Assembly: GCA_000507305.1 (NCBI GenBank)
Contig: DF239417.1
Coordinates: forward strand, 118,709 to 182,708
Source of the DNA: Breviolum minutum Mf 1.05b.01
Lineage: Eukaryota; Sar; Dinophyceae; Suessiales; Symbiodiniaceae
Direction: 5' to 3'
Length of the DNA stretch: 64,000 bases
In this document: one piece after another, positions 37,701 to 47,677 of the stretch
Layout of the letters: the number at the start of each line of letters is the position of its first letter
Numbering within the stretch: the stretch's first letter is position 1
The notes under the pieces: generated by a model
Told to the model about the DNA's origin: nothing
Seen by the model: only the letters and a program-made list of their open reading frames with translations
Databases searched by the model: none
Program-made: the position numbers and the translations under genes

Positions 37701-38915
37701 AATGCAAGAAAATCCCGTCAGAGACAAAGGCAGTGACTTATGCGGTCTATTCACTGGGCCATGAAGAATTCGGGTCAACACTGCGAAATGTAATGAATCA
37801 GGGTATCACTACAACAACAGCATTCATAGCACTCTATACCTTACACTTACAGTCACTTACACTTGCACTATACAACCTCGACCGGATGTCCACCAATCCC
37901 GTAGCTTCCTGGATGCCGATCCCGCCACAGGCCTTCGACTGCGCACAAAAACTTCACGCAAAGCAGAGCTCACCTCCGAGCTTTTGGAGGTTTGTAAAAA
38001 TGAAACACTTTCCTTACTTTCCTTGGTTTCCTTTTTGCTCATCACCTTCAAAGCTTTCTTCACAGCACTTATTGACTCTGCCAAGTCTTTGGACTGCTCC
38101 TCGAACTCTGTTGATTGCTTTTCTCGGATTGCAGCAGCTTGTTTCAAAGCTGCTGCATTTTTCTCAAACTCTGACTTCAAACTATCAATTTCTGGACCCA
38201 GTCGGGATGAGAGAGCTATCCCCTGCTCAATCTCGGCTGCAAGCTCCTGTATTTTTGCAGTGCCCTCATCAATAGCCGATTGCTTGGACTTCTGAGTCTC
38301 TCCACACCAGCAAACCTCAGAAAGGTAAATCGAGCAAAAACTAGTCCCGGTGTGGGCAAGTGCCTTTCTTCTGCAAATTGTCAGTTTCCATATAATTTGC
38401 TGGTGGCATATGATGACTGTCCTGCAGAAAGCTTTAAAGGTACAATGACAAGTCCTGAACCGTTAGATGCCCTTGGAAATTGAAATGGAATTTGGTTGCC
38501 CCTGAGCATTGGTAGTTACAAACCCCTTTTGAGTTGGGGGACCAATGTTACAGCCCCACATGTTGCAGCTTGGATAAATCTCTGAGTGCCAAGCCATTTT
38601 GTCATAAACGTCCTCATCGGCTTTTGCATCAACTTCCAACTGCTTTTCCATGTCCTCCCAACAAAACGGGCCGCGGCAGGGGGGTCTTTCGGGGGTAAAG
38701 AAGCTTTACATGTCGTCAAATGTTATATAAATCTATTGACTGTCAGCTGACCGCTGCAAAGTGATATTGTGGCAGTCCTCCAACAAACTAACAACTCTGG
38801 ACATAGGATCTTTCTTTGAGTCCATATGCAAAAGTGCAAGGGACTGCAGCGGAAGCCACAAAGAGAGGGCCCATGATGCCCGCATGCTGTAGCACAGCGG
38901 CGCAGCTCGTTTCAA
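34744..38915 (-). CDS. Secreted or vesicular coiled-coil protein, dinoflagellate-type
   Basis: No characterised function is known to me. Eleven minus-strand exons join in phase to about 677 residues: 38915-38778, 38654-38595, 38315-37933, 37605-37006, 36894-36594, 36047-35991, 35804-35708, 35555-35509, 35375-35274, 35194-35159 and 34956-34744. Donors are GC in six introns, GA in two and GT in two; all acceptors are AG. Exon 1 encodes a hydrophobic signal sequence (MRASWALSLWLPLQSLALL) and RVVSLLE. Then come a CWCGETQKSK motif, long Lys/Glu/Ala heptad-type coiled coil (residues about 70-500), the linker EFYSKSFVQL, a FGAPQGFSDYKKN motif, a second coiled coil, and a C-terminal LHSNCDFLVKNF segment before the stop. 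From memory, similar motif orders occur in many Symbiodiniaceae predicted proteins. Two alternative ATGs (38915, 38885) both keep the signal sequence. Confidence 0.85.
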
Positions 38916-39237
38916 GCCGCAGCTTCAATTTTCACTGATTATGTAGCCATGGAGCTACCTAGAGCCAAAAGATATCAACATAGTATCAACGTGGTACAGT
39001 ATCAAGACAACCTGGTTGAGAGCCAACAATCTGGCTTCACAGGCTAGAGTTCTTGCCAGCAAACGAAGTCCTGCCAAATGTTTTTCCGAAATCGCCTACC
39101 TGCGACTGTCTTTGGTCGCACCCATGTTACATTTCGAGTCAAAGGCCAGGTGACATCTGAGAAAGCCACTCAGACCTGGAAATCTGAATCGATCCAAACC
39201 GTTCCCCACCTATCTGCCATTTCAATGTCTAAGGAGC

Positions 39238-42200
39238 CAGCTCAATGTCTTTCAGAGTCTTGTTTTTAAGCTTGATGTTTAAAGCGGTTTTGATGAGCCT
39301 AGCAGCAATGCTTTGCATTCCCTTCCGCTGTTGAATTGAACCACACTTCAAGATACAGTAGTTCAAGCAAACAACATAAATATAAACAGGCCAGCATGAC
39401 ATGTCAGACTCCACGGCGCTAGGTGCCTGCATGACTCCCCCCAACACGTTATGGGAAGAAAGCGCTGCTGATTGACAGCGGATCACTGGATCAAGCAGGA
39501 AGCGAATTGTGAACCTGCTTCAAGGTCTGCAGGATTTGCTCAAAAGATTGGTTCAGCAATGCTTCTTGATTCAACCTTCGTGAAAGGGGTCGAGATTGAG
39601 CTGAAAAAAGGGTGAAAGACAACTTCAAACCAAAGGTCACCAGAACCTGAGGTGACGTATACAGTATACAGTAGCGGCATGTATTTTTGTTTGATACCGA
39701 TACCTATTACTTGAAAGCACATGGTACCAATCAAGGTTGAACATGCAACTGCTGCCGCCAAAGGCACTTGAGCAAGGCCAGAGCAACGCGAAAAATAATC
39801 TTCACCTCAAATAACTCAAGCTCCTTGAACTTCTGGCTAAAACCCAATTCAAAAGTTTCGCTGTGTTTCCATAAAGTATTAAAAATTGATAGTGTTGAAA
39901 TATATATTCTATACCGTGTATACGTACAATGCAAATGCCGCATCTTGAACCGATACTGAACAACCAAGCAACCTCTTCCAAAAGATTCCAAGCACTTGCT
40001 GCCATCTTGCGTAGCTCAGAGCTCAGGTCAACACCCCTTCTGCAAGGAAGATGTCCCACACTCGGACCACTGTAGAAAAGGGGAAATTGTAGATGCAAAC
40101 CTCGCGACAGCTCAAGTTGTGCCAGTGGACTCAGAATTCTATGCTCAGTGACACTTCAAACGCTTCGGCCAAGCAAAGACCGAACTGTTTCGGTTTGTTG
40201 TTGGTGGTTCAAGTGGACAATCGAGGCGCTGGCAGTCATGAACCATTGGGATGCATACATTGTTGGTTCAACGCCTGAAAACAAAGAAATGTAAAGAAAT
40301 GACCTGCAATAAGGTCTGACATGTGTGATGGACACTTGTTCGAGGATGAGTGCTCTCAATGCTGGCATGAGTCAACTTAACATGAGGCCATCATGAGGCC
40401 GAAGGCAATGCAGTTTGTGAGTTGGTTCGGTATCTTTGAAAGGCAGAAAGTCGGAGTTGTTCCCTTGCTGAACACTCAAGCGACGCAAATGGTCCGCTTC
40501 GTGAAACATGTCTTTAGCGACTCCAATCTCGTTTTCATCCCCGATTCTTGTGGACATTCCTGACCAAATGCCTTGTTCTGTGAGATGTTCATGGAGATGT
40601 GGCCTTGGTCAAACTCATTTGCAGTGCACATATGGCATTGTCATGATCTGTCACTAATTACTAATTTGATGTCTTTACTTCAACCCCGATGTCATGTACC
40701 AAGAGAATCCAAGTGTACCAAAATCGGTTTCAGCCAGCATCCCGACAAATTCATCTCCAGAAGCCTTTGCAGTTGGAAAAAGTATTTGTTCAAAAGCGGC
40801 AGGTTTGGCCTCGACATCAAAACACATCGATACACGTTGCGTCTGAATAGACAACACGCCGTCAACACTACTTTGACTTCTTACGAGGAAATTTGTAATT
40901 GCTTGCATTGAAGAACGATAGAGTCAAAAGTCACTTGCAACTCCATCTCATGTCATGTTTCTGTCACTGGGGCGTTCCACATGAATAGACCAGCCATTCG
41001 ATAATTTTCAAGCAAGGATATGAGCATGAGAAAAGCCTGGCAATGAACCCAGCAAACAGTTGATGAGGTCAAGACTCAAGACATTTGATTGTCAGGTATT
41101 CACTCACAGCTAAATGACTCACGAGAACTTCCCCCCTGCGACAAGCAGTGAAGTTAGGGAGTGATCAGCAACATGTCAGCAGCGCATCATCTTCACCCAT
41201 GTACATCAGCAAAACACCACAAATGAAACCCATACCTTGACCTCAAAATCAAAGTGTTCAGAGTTTGTCACACAAGAGGGCCTTGCGCAAGTGCAATTAA
41301 AATCACTTTATCTTGTCAGTTTGTCCAGGAATGGGTTACACTTCCACGGTTACCCGGGGTCTTTGCATCGGTTTCAAACATGTGCATTGTGGCTTGGTGG
41401 TGGCTTTCTCCTCAGGCCCTTGCAATACCCAACCTCTGCATTGAAAATGGAATAGGCACGGAGCACGTTCAAAAGTTGTTGTTGTCCAAGGCCTTGTTTG
41501 TCCTTAGCCACAGCAAAAGATGATGGAATGTGAAGTGGCCCTGGAGGGAACTCATGAAGTTCTTTCATGTTGCTGTTTGACTCCAGCATGCAAACAAGTT
41601 TTAGTTGCAAATCGCACACGGAACCTGTCATGGACAACAATCGCACACCAATTGCGCACCTATTTTTCTAACAAAATTCATTCCCAGGCACTCTGTAGAG
41701 GACGTGCTTTGGGAAAGTCCTGTTGATGTCTCTGACCTTGGCGGCGCTGCATGTTCAAATCTGGACCTTTGCTTCTCAAAGGTATCTTATTGCATCTTAC
41801 TAGCCACAGCAACCCAGCTTTGAAGGGGAGAATGCCAGAGGCAAACGTGTGGGCGAAATGGGATGTTGTAAAATATCATATAGTGGAACCACGGAAGAGT
41901 GAGATCTGAGTCTGAGCAGATTGATTTCAACACAGAATTGAAATGTCTGCTCAGATGGGGAGTGGCAAGGCAATTCTTCGCAGGGCAAAGTGACTTAGGT
42001 GCTTTGCAAAAGTAAGGGTGCTGTGTTTCTTATGAAGCTCTTTCCCAGAAATAAGCTCGGAAACAGAGAAGGGAACCTGGGAGACGAGCAGTGAAAGCTT
42101 TCAAATGTAGCAGGATTTGGGTAGATTGGACGGCTGGTGGCTGGTGACCCCATTTTGTCCGAGATATGTTCGAAAATGCTTGACAGATCTTGACAGCCAG

Positions 42201-42780
42201 TGGGCATTCTTGTTTGAGGTAAAACGTCTTGCATTTCTCTGCTTTCCATGTCAACTTGGAGTCGAACAATGTCACCTTCGCAAGGGGCTGATTGAACACG
42301 CCTCATCTGCTCGTAGATGTCCTGAATGACATGGAGTAAAGAGTGGCCATGTCTCAAGAGCAGGCATTTTCTCTAATCCCCTCTAGAACTTGTATGAAAT
42401 GCTATGAAATGGTGAATGTCAAGCTAGGAAACCCAAAAAACCAACAGAGTTGGGAATTCCAAACTTTGAGATACGCTTACACAACAGTGCTGCTGTCCTT
42501 GGGGTGCTTGTGAAGCAAGTCACGGGATAGAGACAACTTTTGCCACACCTTAAGTGAGATGCCATGACATGCCTGTCTTGAACATCAAGATTTACCATGA
42601 ATACAACTCTCATTTTCCTCTATTTTGCTGGGATCCACACAGATCCACGTAAAAACTCGGGAATGCCTTGTCGAATCAATTCCTGAAAGCTGGCGAGCTC
42701 ACGACATATATGCAAGACGCCGACAAAAGTGGCCTTGCATTTGTCGGGACACTTGGCCCGGAAGCGATGGAAATCGATAC
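39238..42780 (-). CDS. TBC-domain protein (Rab GAP fold), Gln finger replaced by Lys
   Basis: TBC domains stimulate Rab GTPases with an Arg finger (IxxDxxR) and a Gln finger (YxQ). Minus-strand exons: 42780-42641 (ELIRQGIPEFLRGS), 42548-42486 (VWQKLSLSRDLLH), 42321-42298 (DIYEQMRR), an unresolved gap, 41736-41692 (VRDINRTFPKHVLYR), 41502-41418 (LLNVLRAYSIFNAEVGYCK), 41235-41186 (MGFICGVLLMYMGEDD), 41036-40981, 40809-40747, 40603-40560, 40274-40234 (MYASQWFMT), 40100-40035 (IYNFPFSTVVRVWDIFLAEG), 39805-39768 (VKIIFRVALALL), 39575-39515 and probably 39298-39238. The whole TBC fold is present. The Arg finger is kept (DINRT) but the YCQ motif reads YCK. This gene uses GT donors more often than its neighbours. 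The N-terminus before the TBC domain and the final exon are not settled. Confidence 0.92.
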
Positions 42781-43117
42781 CTCAGCACATCGCGAGGTAA
42801 CTTGGTGATCCTTTCCTACACAAAGCAATTCGGTGCTGACTATTTCAAAAAACAACACGTTAAAGCCTGGGGAGAACACAAATCACGCGCCACTGCTCGA
42901 GATGTTCCACTGGGTCTAAAAGCTTGGGGGCCTTCAGAAAATCTCTGGAGCAAAGGAAATACACCTTTCTGCAATGCGTTTTGACAACACTCTAGGAGCG
43001 GTCTGTGAGTTGTGATTGGTCTGGGCAGTGGGCCCTTTGAGCCTTCCTTTCCGCTTCCTCACATGCTGAAATCAGTGCTATGCATTGCTATGCTAGATGT
43101 CCTCTCAAGCATGATCT

Positions 43118-43863
43118 TTAAGCGTCCTCATCATCATCTGGAGGCGCCAGCAAGCACAGTGATTCAGGATGAGCCAGTTGTGCAAGACAGGCTTGAGCCA
43201 TTGCTGTGGAACAAGCTGACTTTCTGAGGAGGGAAGTGCGAAAAATCAAGTGGAATGAAAGCATCCTCCGAGTTCGTGCTTGCCCAGCACAGGCAAATGT
43301 CAATACCCTTTGCATATCTTTGCATGTTGTTGATATTTGTTCATACAATTTTCTTTCCAAGGACATAGAAACTTCATGAATTTCCCCAAATTCCAGAGCC
43401 AGGCTTATTTCTCGCAGGGTCAGTGCAGACTGTCATGACTCAGGTGCAGGATCTTCCTCCTGATAGTCAATCAAAATGCTCTTGGATCGCATGATTATAT
43501 GGTGACTGCTCGGTCGACTTCAGAATCCAAGCAAGGTTGATCCCTCAGTGCCTTCTTGTCCTCTGCATTTTTACCTTGCATGTATCCATCAGGCTTGGTT
43601 TGATGTATCTAAGAAAGGGACATGTCGCATTTGTGCAAAGGAGTGAAACTCGGCGGCCATGCAAAGACAGCCAACTGTAAGCTCATCACCCATCTTGTTG
43701 TTCTTCAGCAAGTAGTAGGCCAGCCATTCTACTGGATTTTCTGGACGTGCCTGTCTTTTTCTACTGGATTGGCTGCGATTTCGTCACGGTACTACCGTCC
43801 TTTTGGTGAGGCCCGGCCTCTGCAACGGCATTCATCCCAGGCAGCAAAGAGGGCACAACGTAC
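43118..43863 (-). CDS. Dpy-30-motif protein (partial model)
   Basis: The Dpy-30 motif is a helical dimerisation module found in COMPASS histone methyltransferase subunits, in flagellar radial-spoke proteins and at the end of some adenylate kinases. Exon 43863-43818 reads VVPSLLPGMNAVAE and exon 43750-43676 reads RPENPVEWLAYYLLKNNK; they join in phase across a GC-AG intron. The P(x)NPxEWLAxYLLKNN core is a textbook match. A possible last exon at about 43240-43118 ends in an acidic tail (LLAPPDDDEDA) and a stop; its junction is not proven. Upstream exons were not found, so whether this is a small stand-alone Dpy-30 protein or the end of a larger flagellar enzyme cannot be decided. Confidence 0.65.
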
Positions 43864-44689
43864 CTGTGATGCTGTAGATTCAGCACTGCAGCACTGTCCA
43901 TGCTTCAGCTATGGATGGGCACGTGTCCAGGTATGATCGCAAAGGTAGGTCATGCATGCATGGAGCAGGTCGTTCCTGGCCAACAAATCAGCCTTTGGAA
44001 ACTGAGTCTGGACTTAACATGGACCTGAACTGGACCATGGTTCCAAGAAAGGACTGAAAGGTGCCCGTGTCAGTGTCTTTAAAAAAAGTATGGCATACAT
44101 ATAATTCCCATATAAAATGCTTGTAGGTGGATCATGGGGGGGGTGACCATATATAATATATATATATAGATGCTACGTATTATGGACTCATGAACAAAAT
44201 GCAACAGGAAGACATCCACGTTAGGCTTTTGGCATCATGGCATGCATCCATAACGGGAGCATGAAACCGTCGCTGCTTGCATGCAAGCTGGCAGACTACA
44301 CACCATGAGGTTAGAACTATTCTGTTCGCGGGATATACTTTAGTAAAAAAGCCCACCTTAATGCTGTGTTTTTTACAGTAGTTCTGGGTAGTTCCCATCT
44401 TTTTGGGCCCTAATCGCGTTCCGCAATCTCCGATCCGCGATCGGAAGCCTAATCCGTTTAATCCGTAATCCGTTCAGGGGAGTTATAGTTTCTTGGTGGA
44501 AGTTCTGCTAAAGGGTTACAATCATCATACCTGCTAGCAAAAACACTAAGGCTTCAGTTTCCCTGCAGCAGTGCACTTGCGCGGGCTTTTTTCAGTCAGA
44601 CGAGCCCGAAGACGAAGTTGCACTACACCTACAGGACATGACATCGCGCCTTGCTTTCCTTTGCCTTTCCAGCACTGGGCAGGAGAGCC
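43864..44689. other. No gene recognised
   Basis: Contains an AT run at about 44148-44172 and a short CCG-rich block at about 44410-44480 with AATCCGTTTAATCCG repeated as AATCCG three times. No coding signal was seen on either strand. Confidence 0.4.
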
Positions 44690-45012
44690 CTTGAGGAAGC
44701 TTTTTCCAGAACGCTGCTCTAGGAAGCTTTTGGGCCCAGCAATGGAACAAGAAGCCCTTGCAGGAGTATCTCCCAAAAATCTCTCTAGCACGCTGCTATA
44801 GGAAGCTTTTGGCAGCCAGCACTACAGCACACAAGCCTTTGGCAGCCACACACTCCCTCTCTAGAACGCTGCGCTAGGAAGCTTCGAAGGCGCGGAAAAG
44901 TGGCCTAGGGAAGCGCGCTAGGAAGATTCCGGGCCCTATTGCTGCTGGAGCTGTAAATTCTAGCAGTTGCAGGCAAATGGCCGACGGACGCTAGGCAGAT
45001 TTTGGGCAATGG
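44690..45012. repeat. Degenerate repeat with CGCTGCTCTAGGAAGCTTTT core
   Basis: The core A(A/G)CGCTG(C)...CTAGGAAGCTTTTGG recurs at about 44710, 44788, 44866 and, more diverged, 44908 and 44985. Spacing is irregular at roughly 40-80 bp, and many copies contain the AAGCTT palindrome. Copies two and three also share CTCTCTAG(C/A)ACGCTG and GGCAGCCA. No open frame is conserved across copies. The tract is more GC-rich than its surroundings. Confidence 0.65.
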
Positions 45013-46686
45013 TGCCTAGACAAGCTTTTCCCACTTTGGGCACCAAAACCTCCTGGAGGTTTAGCGCAACTTGCCTGGCCAGGCTGCTGCAATGTTGTCC
45101 TGCTCAGCCTTCAGGTTGTGGTGGTGGNAGTTCATGGATATACATCATACCTCTTCCTATACAAAAATAATGGCCTTATTAGTCGCTCACGCAAAGACCC
45201 AATGTAGAAACACCACTTTGTCACCTCCATGGCGATCTTTTCAGCTGCAAGCCCTTCACGAGGATTTGGATAGGCCTGCATAGAGCTGAGAACTGTACAA
45301 TTGGAGTTTAAGCGTAGAGGGCAATGTCTTGAATTTTACATTTTGGTAAGAAAATTGATGAAAGCCATGACAACAAAGGAGACGTTCACTGAGCAAGTCC
45401 TGCGATTGTTTTGGAACATCACGCTCCGCCTACACAAGTAGCATTTTGCTGGAATCATGCAAGCAAGGCAAAAAAACGGTCCAAATCACAGTGCACTTGT
45501 AAAGGCGAAATGCCTTTCCACCTTGCCTCACCAGACATGCCCGCAAACAAGCGCCCTGCAAGACAAGGCGCAAAGCACGAATCACAGCTCGGCATTCGGC
45601 ATTTCTGTTTGGGTTTTTTCGAGCAGAATCACGCAGAACTGCCAGCCTTAGCCACTGTTTCTAGCTTCGTGACACTACTGCAAGGCTCCAACGCGCATTG
45701 CGAAGGATTGAATTGAGCACTGCAGCTCTGCAAGTCATGAAGGATGAGGGGATTTTGCTGCTCAAACTTCTGAATTGCTCAGGACATCCATCAAAATTAT
45801 AAAAATACAACGACTCATTGTCATCGTTCACATTTCTTATGTGCTTAAAGCACTAAAGTCGCCATCAAACCAAGGCGTGGCAGCATATTTTTGGATGCTT
45901 TCCACATGCCACACTTGTGATGTGAATGTTTATCCAAGCGACTTTGGCTTGCTGAAAGCTTACTGGCTCGCTTGAGGCATCACATGGGCAATGTCCCAAG
46001 GTCCCTGGCAACGACCCGTTGCCCAAACAATCCCAAACGATGTCCAGGGTTTGACCCAAGAATCCTGTTGTTTACAAACTGAACGATTTTTTGTGCACTT
46101 GGAAAAGGCCCATGCCTGAATCTCTGTTTTGTATCGTTGCGCCCAAAGAAACAACACTGGGCCTAAGTTTTCTGCGAAGCTCATATTGGATGAATAGACT
46201 TGATGACTTACTATTCACTACCAGTACACTTGATACAAGGACATGAAGTTAAAGAAAAGAGCAGAAAATAAAAACTACCTAAGCCAAGAAGCTCAAGAAA
46301 CCAATCATTGCGGTTGTCGCAACAAATATACAAGCGGCCTCGGAAACCACGGGCAATTATGGAGAACCTTTGGACCACAAGGTCTCAGCGCTTAGAAGTG
46401 AGGAAGTCACATGGGGGGAGCTTCCAAAAATGAGATCCCCAAAGCCAAGAATCCATCTATAAATAGTGAATACTGGAGGGAAACCATTCATCTATGATGT
46501 ATACTGCGTACCCCCCATGTTTCGAAATTGCCAGCTGAACATGTTGCGACCTCGATCACTGTTTCCACTGAGATGGCGACAGAGCCGAAACCCAGCATGG
46601 CAACAGCACAGGAATAGATTGGCACCAACGCCTGAGCGTGGCTTTCTGCTGGCTTTGCAGCACAGCAGAGTTTCAACCAGAAAACC
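45013..46686. other. No gene recognised
   Basis: An unresolved base (n) is at about 45128. The plus-strand frame 45411-45716 is open for about 100 codons but is Cys/His/Ala-rich without family resemblance or good splice borders. Nothing else was seen. Confidence 0.4.
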
Positions 46687-46916
46687 ATGATCACCATCGT
46701 TTTTGTCATTGTTATCATCATTGTCATGAGTCTCACCATTGTCATTATCATCACCATTATCATTGCTGTTGCCTTCGTTGTCAGTATCCCCACAATTGTC
46801 ATTGTCATTTGTTTCTATCAGTATCATCTTTATGTCATTGTTATAACTTTCATCGCTTTTGTTCACAACATTTATCATCATCATCATCATCATCGTCGTC
46901 GTCGTCGTCGTCAATA
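46687..46916. repeat. TCA/TCG/ATT trinucleotide-rich tract
   Basis: From about 46687 the plus strand is a degenerate series of ATCATT, GTCATT and ATCACC triplets. It ends in a pure block of (ATC)n about 46869-46892 changing to (GTC)n to about 46913. On the minus strand one frame reads as an Asn/Asp-rich run. The tract lies in the gap downstream of PIG-C. The even triplet phase over about 230 bp is notable, but no flanking exon joins it. Confidence 0.75.
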
Positions 46917-47677
46917 ATGACGTATCATCGTCATTATCATTGCTCTTTCTATTGCTCTTACTGGCCCATATTCAGCTGGTGGATTGCAAAATCTTGAGGA
47001 TGAAGGTCAATTCAAACACAGTTACCCTTGCCAAAAAAGGGGGTTGAACCGTCAAATGATGCCAGATGGCCAAATGAGATACTAGGTAGACCATCTAGCA
47101 CCTATATATTGCAGTATAGAAGTAGGTTATATTATATAGAATGTGTAGTAGAAGTGTACGTGTACGTATATTTACATAATACATACTATACTATTACTAT
47201 ACTATACATACGTACATGATTGAAGTGTATTCATGGTTGATGGTGTATGTACATGTTAACAGTCGACGTAACCACCAAAAAAGCACACGTGTTGCCACGG
47301 AACTCCAAAGTGCTAAATTTGGTTCCAGTACTCCAGTACCCTTTTTCTCAAATAAAAGGCCCGGATGTCTGCCACATAAACGACCCGTGGAAGCATGCCC
47401 CTTCTATGTGCAAAGGTCTTCAAACCCAAAACAGCAACTCAACAACTCGGCTCGAGACATACAACTGGCAAATTCTCATCTTTGGTGTCAAGGCAAAAAC
47501 CTGTTCATGGCCATGAGCATTCCATGGATTGCCTGTTCCTTCCTTTCCATTCCTTTCCTACATATCTTATCGACTTATCGAAATTCGTAGGTTTGCACGA
47601 GGTAGGTTTGTTATGGTTTGTGCATGTGCCTATCCCCATACTGATACACAGGTCAAGCAAACACAATTTGAAATGGC

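Noticed and set aside
37415..38275. 286-codon plus-strand open frame, the longest on that strand
   Set aside because: It is antisense to exons 3 and 4 and the intron between them of the coiled-coil gene, whose minus-strand exons join in phase and carry family motifs. Lys/Glu-rich coding sequence tends to leave the opposite strand free of stops.
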